In this document: positions 59,876 to 64,000 of the stretch, one piece after another
Layout: each line of letters opens with the position of its first letter
Position numbering within the stretch: the first letter of the stretch is position 1
Assembly: GCA_045560765.1 (NCBI GenBank)
Contig: JBJKZD010000008.1
Location: 1-64,000, forward strand
Direction of reading: 5' to 3'
Source of the DNA: UBA9926 sp913064795
GTDB lineage: Bacteria; Pseudomonadota; Gammaproteobacteria; Pseudomonadales; Azotimanducaceae
DNA length: 64,000 nt
Notes under the pieces: model-generated
Told to the model about the DNA's origin: nothing
Seen by the model: only the letters and a program-made list of their open reading frames with translations
Databases searched by the model: none
Program-made: the position numbers and the translations under genes

Positions 59876-61240
59876 TTAACCCTGGGTTCCAAGCGCTTCT
59901 GTGGGCCTCCAACGATAGAAAAAGACCGCCGCCACACCAAAGGCAACACCCTCGGCAACAGCGATAGCCGCTACAAATTGGTAGTCAGACAAATAATAGT
60001 AAAACAGGACAAGAAATCCGGCGGGTAAAATCAGGCTGCGGAACAGGGCGATGACACCTGATTCAAAAGGTCGATGGATTGCCGTTAGATAGCCCGACAC
60101 GAGCATATTAAAACCGACAAACAAAAACACGGGCCAAAAAAACGGCACAAATTCCTTCGCAAGCAACATCATCTCGGTACTGTTGTGTTCATCGACAAAG
60201 ACCGAAATCATTTCCTCGCTCATCGTCAACAATAACCCAATGAAGATAGCACCTGTGGCGGCAACAACGCTGCCGGCTAATTTTAGGAAGCCTTCAATGC
60301 GCTGAACCAAACCTGCCCCAAAATTCTGAGAGACCATGACGGCGATGGTGTCCGAGATCGAGAAGAACATCATAAAGCCAAGCAACATAAGGTAGTTCAC
60401 CACTGTGATGGCTGCCACGCCATTAACCCCTGCTCGCTCGATCAACATCCAATTGAAGATAAAAGCGATAATTCCGCCCGAAATTTCATTGATAAATTCA
60501 GAAAGCCCGTTGTAGGCGGACTGAAAGACTTCGCGCCACTGATGTTGTCGAGGGCTAAATTGTAATCGTCTTTTAGGCCAATAAAAGTAGGTCATCAGTA
60601 CAAGCATAGGGATTGCTTGTGAAAGACCTGTTGCGAAGGCTGCGCCTGTGAGCCCCCAGTCATAGACGACGATAAACAGGTAATCGAGCAGAACATTCAC
60701 TACGGCCGCAATCGTCAGGGCTATCCCGGCTAAGTTAGGCATGCCATCGAGACGCACAAAAAAGTATAAGACCACAACGATTAATTGTGCGAACAGGAAG
60801 GGCATTATGACGATGTAATAGTCATGCATGACAGGAAACAGCGCTTCGGTCGCGCCAAGGCCAGCAAACAATGCTTCTTCCCAAGTTAGGCTTAGTACAA
60901 TAACAATAACCCCGTAAATGGCGACGCTCAGCAAGGTTTTGCTGAAAATGGCAGAAGCTGCAGCAACGTTGTTCTCGCCAAGATATTTGCCTGCACGCAC
61001 GGAGCCGCCCACCGACAGCATCATTGCAATACCAAAAACCAGCGCCGTGATCGGAATGATGAGATTAACAGCGGCGAGGGCTGTCACCCCAACATAATTG
61101 CCGATGAAGATACCATCCACTAGGGATGCGGAGGTCATCGCAATCAAACCAGCAAGGGAGGGGATTAGATATCTGAAGAATGTGGGCCCAATCGCGCCGT
61201 CTAGCGCGGCGCGGTCCTCATCGTCACTGCCATCAGTCAT
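59876..61240 (-). CDS. MATE family efflux transporter
   Basis: This 454-residue protein has about 12 membrane helices. The N-terminal SLAGLIAMTSASLVDGIFIG with NYVGVTALAAVNLIIP, and PALAGIALTIAAVVNVLLDY with LFIVVYDWGLTGAAFATGLS, are MATE signatures. It exports drugs or metabolites in exchange for Na+ or H+. It converges on the barrel gene, with a shared hairpin between. Confidence 0.92.
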   Translation of the reverse strand: MTDGSDDEDRAALDGAIGPTFFRYLIPSLAGLIAMTSASLVDGIFIGNYVGVTALAAVNLIIPITALVFGIAMMLSVGGSVRAGKYLGENNVAAASAIFSKTLLSVAIYGVIVIVLSLTWEEALFAGLGATEALFPVMHDYYIVIMPFLFAQLIVVVLYFFVRLDGMPNLAGIALTIAAVVNVLLDYLFIVVYDWGLTGAAFATGLSQAIPMLVLMTYFYWPKRRLQFSPRQHQWREVFQSAYNGLSEFINEISGGIIAFIFNWMLIERAGVNGVAAITVVNYLMLLGFMMFFSISDTIAVMVSQNFGAGLVQRIEGFLKLAGSVVAATGAIFIGLLLTMSEEMISVFVDEHNSTEMMLLAKEFVPFFWPVFLFVGFNMLVSGYLTAIHRPFESGVIALFRSLILPAGFLVLFYYYLSDYQFVAAIAVAEGVAFGVAAVFFYRWRPTEALGTQG

Positions 61241-61517
61241 AGCAAACCTTATTAGCCAAAGCAGTCCTAGCTCGCCCTAACAACTCAAAGCCCATCACGA
61301 CCTGAAGTGCAACTCAGTGCAAACAACTGTAATCAGTATCCACCTGAATCCATCGACTCAATGGATACTCCTAGACACCCGCGAAATCCTATCAGAGATG
61401 CGGGAGGATCCAAAAATTGAACAAGGTTAGCCCCTTAATTTGTAAAATAAACTTAACATCCGCCTGAAAAGGGAATACTCTGAATGTTAATGATACTTTA
61501 CATCTAGGAGTCCTAAA

Positions 61518-61949
61518 ATGGGGAAGTTGATCGATGCAGTGCTGGTCAAAGGTCTGCCGCCGGCTGATATCAAAAATGCGAACAAGGTAAATCTTTGGGC
61601 ATTGCTTTGGGCCAGTACGCTTATCGCGACAATGCTGATGCAGGACGCAGGGACGTTCGGTCTGATGGATCAATTTTTTAGCATTACTCTAGCCATCATT
61701 AACCTCCTCGTGGGTGTTAAAGTGGTCATCGCGTATCGTCGAATGTTGCTTGACGTTGATGAAATGGAGCGCGCCATTCAATACAACGCCTTGGCATTAG
61801 CGGTGGCTGCAGCCTTTTTAGGGTATAGCGCCAGCGCTATTTTATCGAATGCTGCATCCGTCTCAGGGCTCGATGGATCGGCGATCATTGTCATCATGAG
61901 CGTTGCCTACTGCTGCGGCTTAGTTACTGGCAGGCTGCGCATGTCGTGA
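61518..61949 (+). CDS. Four-helix membrane protein of unknown function
   Basis: At 143 residues it has four membrane helices (LLWASTLIATMLM; ITLAIINLLVGVKVVIAY; ALALAVAAAFLGYSASA; AIIVIMSVAYCCGLVTG). CTAGGAGTCC precedes the ATG. The stop overlaps the XRE regulator's GTG. Paired membrane/XRE genes of this kind are common in marine bacteria; the membrane protein may sense or be controlled by the regulator. Confidence 0.75.
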   Translation: MGKLIDAVLVKGLPPADIKNANKVNLWALLWASTLIATMLMQDAGTFGLMDQFFSITLAIINLLVGVKVVIAYRRMLLDVDEMERAIQYNALALAVAAAFLGYSASAILSNAASVSGLDGSAIIVIMSVAYCCGLVTGRLRMS

Positions 61950-62146
61950 AAAACAACCTTAAACCATTGAGAGCCAATAAGGGTTGGACTCAAGCCGAAT
62001 TGGCCATGCAACTGGACGTCTCTAGGCAGACGATCATTGCCATTGAAAAAGGAAAGTTTGATCCGAGTCTGCCTTTGGCCTTTAAAGCTGCCCGACTGTT
62101 TGAATTGTCGATCGAGGAAATATTCGACGACCAGGATCCAAGCTAA
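61946..62146 (+). CDS. Small XRE-family regulator
   Basis: This 66-residue protein starts with GTG, overlapping the previous stop (GTGA). It is a single Cro/C1-type HTH: LRANKGWTQAELAMQLDVSR, QTIIAIEKGKFDPSLPLAFK and AARLFELSIEEIFDD. It is of the short YozG-like group that usually partners an adjacent membrane protein. Confidence 0.9.
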   Translation: MKNNLKPLRANKGWTQAELAMQLDVSRQTIIAIEKGKFDPSLPLAFKAARLFELSIEEIFDDQDPS

Positions 62147-62301
62147 AGCAGAAAATTCCTAACGCCAAGAGAGGCCCCTGAGAGACGGTCACCACTGTCG
62201 GAAAAGTTCAGGCAGGGTCTTGCGAAGATGTTGGCTTAGACAGGGTATGGCAGACTGGCCTTAATTTAAGTGTGATTTGTTAAATGCTTGGAGGCATAGC
62301 G

Positions 62302-62778
62302 ATGAACAACATAAAAATTGCGGGAGCAATATTAGGCTGTCTTTTAACACTCTTGATCATCATAGCGCCTGTCGGGCCATTACCCGGATTCTTTATTGGT
62401 GGTACGGCGACGGAGGTACCTGAAATCTGGCCCGACACATCAGCAGTCGATGAGATTCAATTGCGGGTCGCTGGTTCGCCGCCGAGAGTGGTGGTTATCT
62501 GGGTCATCGATTACGAAGCGGAACTGTATATCGTTGGTCGATCTGAAAGCACCTGGGTGAATATGATCGGTCAAGCTGCGCCGGTCAAAATGCGACTAGA
62601 AGAAAAGACCTATTCGCTCACAGCCACCATGTTGCTCGAAGACTGGCAGCCAATGATGAAGGCCTATGTCGAAAAATACGAGCCTGACTATCCAGATATC
62701 ATTGCGGGATTGCCCCCGATTAAGGATGCCCAGGGCGAGATCGTTGTTTTTAAACTTTCTCGTGAAGGCACATCCTAA
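62302..62778 (+). CDS. Membrane-anchored or exported protein of unknown function
   Basis: Starting at ATG 62302 (behind GGAGGC) gives 158 residues. The N-terminal helix (IAGAILGCLLTLLIIIAPVG) is a membrane anchor or signal. The rest, PPRVVVIWVIDYEAELYIVG, STWVNMIGQAAPVKMRLEEK and GEIVVFKLSREG, has the strand pattern of FMN-type split barrels, though I cannot confirm it. It stands between the XRE gene and the acyl-CoA dehydrogenase. Confidence 0.65.
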   Translation: MNNIKIAGAILGCLLTLLIIIAPVGPLPGFFIGGTATEVPEIWPDTSAVDEIQLRVAGSPPRVVVIWVIDYEAELYIVGRSESTWVNMIGQAAPVKMRLEEKTYSLTATMLLEDWQPMMKAYVEKYEPDYPDIIAGLPPIKDAQGEIVVFKLSREGTS

Positions 62779-62835
62779 GCGGGAACAGGTCGGATTCAAT
62801 TAGGACCCAGAGATTCTCCTCAATTAACACACGCT

Positions 62836-64000
62836 TTAGAGCCCCAGGATCGACTTAGCGATAATATTGCGTTGAACCTCGTTGGAACCCGCGTAAATAG
62901 TTGCTGCTCTATCATTGAGGTACTGAGGCGCCGCGGTTGCGGCGATAGCAGAGCCAACGGGTTCGGCATTACTGCCGAAAACTCTAATCTCTGGTTGATG
63001 AATCAGCCCGTAGTAGTCAACAGCCGTCATCACACACTGGGCTAACTGCTGCTTAAGTTCTGCGCGCCGGATTTTTAGCGCTGAAGAGATTGTGCCAACG
63101 GGATGTCCTGAAGCAACGGCGGAAATTATTTTGTTCTCGAAACTACTGAAGGTCTCCATGTCGATCTCGAGTCGATTCAGTTCACGACAGTAAGCGAAGT
63201 CATTTAGGAGTGAACTTTTACTAGAGGTTGTTTCTGATATGAAAGCTTTAAGGTGTTCGAGTCTTACTTTTAAACCTGCTGCAGATCTCCCGCCGCGCTC
63301 GTGTTGTAGCAGATATTTTGCAACGGTCCAGCCGTGATTTTCTTTGCCTAAAAGGGCGGTGGCAGGCACACGAACATCGTTAAAAAAGACCTGGTTAAAC
63401 TCGTGATCTCCGGAAATTGAAATCAAGGGATTGACTTTAATTCCGGGTAAGTCCAAGTCGAATAACAAAAACGTGATGCCTTCTTGGGGCTTGCCGCTGG
63501 TGTCAGTGCGTACCAGGCAAAAAATTTTATTGGACCACTGTGCATGCGTCGTCCATATTTTACTGCCATTAATGATGTAGTGTTCTCCATCACGCACAGC
63601 GGCACAGCTTAACGATGCCAGATCAGAGCCTGCACCTGGTTCCGAGTAACCCTGAGCCCACCAGTCCTCTCCTGATCGAATTCTGGGTAGATAGTGGCGT
63701 TTTTGTTCATCCGAGCCAAATTCAATGACCACTGGGCCCACCATCTTAGTCGAGTTAGGGCTGATTGAAGGTGCCATCGATAGCGTTAACTCTCTAGCGA
63801 AGATGGCGTGTTGTTCCAAGGACCAATCAGTCCCGCCCCAGGCAAGCGGCCAAGATGGCACTGCCCAGCCTTTATGGTTCAAAATTTTATGCCACTCAAG
63901 GGCTGCGGGTTTATCTGCGTAGATTCCGGCACATAATTCTCCAGCCCTTTTTAACTCTGGAGTCAGATTGTCATGAATAAAGGTGCGAACTTCGTCGGTG
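62836..64000 (-). CDS. Acyl-CoA dehydrogenase (5' partial)
   Basis: The frame runs off the right edge; 387 residues are visible. Signatures are QGYSEPGAGSDLASLSCAAV and KIWTTHAQWSNKIFCLVRT, and the C-terminal AATIYAGSNEVQRNIIAKSI. The position where many family members have the catalytic Glu (YEGT) reads YAGS, so another residue must serve or the enzyme belongs to a FadE26/27-like branch in which the base lies elsewhere. This could fit the two-subunit steroid side-chain dehydrogenases. Confidence 0.88.
   Translation of the reverse strand, partial: TDEVRTFIHDNLTPELKRAGELCAGIYADKPAALEWHKILNHKGWAVPSWPLAWGGTDWSLEQHAIFARELTLSMAPSISPNSTKMVGPVVIEFGSDEQKRHYLPRIRSGEDWWAQGYSEPGAGSDLASLSCAAVRDGEHYIINGSKIWTTHAQWSNKIFCLVRTDTSGKPQEGITFLLFDLDLPGIKVNPLISISGDHEFNQVFFNDVRVPATALLGKENHGWTVAKYLLQHERGGRSAAGLKVRLEHLKAFISETTSSKSSLLNDFAYCRELNRLEIDMETFSSFENKIISAVASGHPVGTISSALKIRRAELKQQLAQCVMTAVDYYGLIHQPEIRVFGSNAEPVGSAIAATAAPQYLNDRAATIYAGSNEVQRNIIAKSILGL

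Overview
The window reads as chromosome of a heterotrophic, probably marine gammaproteobacterium. Support comes from the uvrY-uvrC-pgsA block with a family-5-type uracil-DNA glycosylase, a DUF3301 protein, a GH81 laminarinase-type enzyme with Ca-binding and dockerin-like repeats, a TonB receptor, and many acyl-CoA, P450 and esterase genes. I cannot name a genus. Genes lie on both strands at normal density. There are three tRNA genes (Ser, Cys, Leu), no rRNA and no CRISPR.

Layout: 1-5.8 kb holds a partial enoyl-CoA hydratase coupled to a CoA-transferase, an exported protein with an internal duplication, an alpha/beta hydrolase and an FAD oxidoreductase. 5.8-7.0 kb is a sparse region with one orphan small gene between imperfect direct repeats, ending at tRNA-Ser. 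7-11 kb has DUF3301, a MerR-TPR protein, an acyl-CoA dehydrogenase and glutaryl-CoA dehydrogenase. 11-15 kb is the uvrY-udg-uvrC-pgsA operon, preceded by two tandem-repeat arrays. 15-25 kb carries hydrolases, a SOUL protein, a MORN protein overlapping a Rap1a/Tai-like gene, an HpcH/HpaI aldolase, a desaturase and an SDR. 25-30 kb is a TetR-controlled isoquinoline-1-oxidoreductase-type molybdoenzyme plus a CurA-like reductase. 30-38 kb has the GH81 enzyme, a DUF885 lipoprotein and an esterase lipoprotein.

38-42.6 kb is a predicted zinc-uptake locus. A His/Asp-rich TonB receptor faces a zur-merC-COG0523 GTPase operon, and near-identical palindromes lie in front of both the receptor and zur.

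Two probable genomic islands follow, each bounded by a tRNA 3' end and a distant copy of that end. Island 1 (42.80-50.30 kb) is at tRNA-Cys, with a 29-bp exact repeat. It holds an excisionase-like micro-operon, an integrase C-terminal remnant, a LysR regulator, two N-acyl-D-amino-acid deacylases and a GPH-type transporter. Island 2 (52.24-58.53 kb) is at tRNA-Leu, with an 18-bp repeat and one mismatch. It holds an integrase C-terminal remnant, an AraC regulator and a tight operon of TauD-like dioxygenase, cytochrome P450, cysteine-phosphatase-like protein, SoxC-like molybdoenzyme and SoxD-like cytochrome c. I infer that this operon oxidises an organosulfur compound and then disposes of the sulfite; this is the most interesting system in the window. 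The right end (58.9-64 kb) has an outer-membrane barrel protein, a MATE transporter, a membrane protein/XRE pair, an unknown exported protein and a partial acyl-CoA dehydrogenase.
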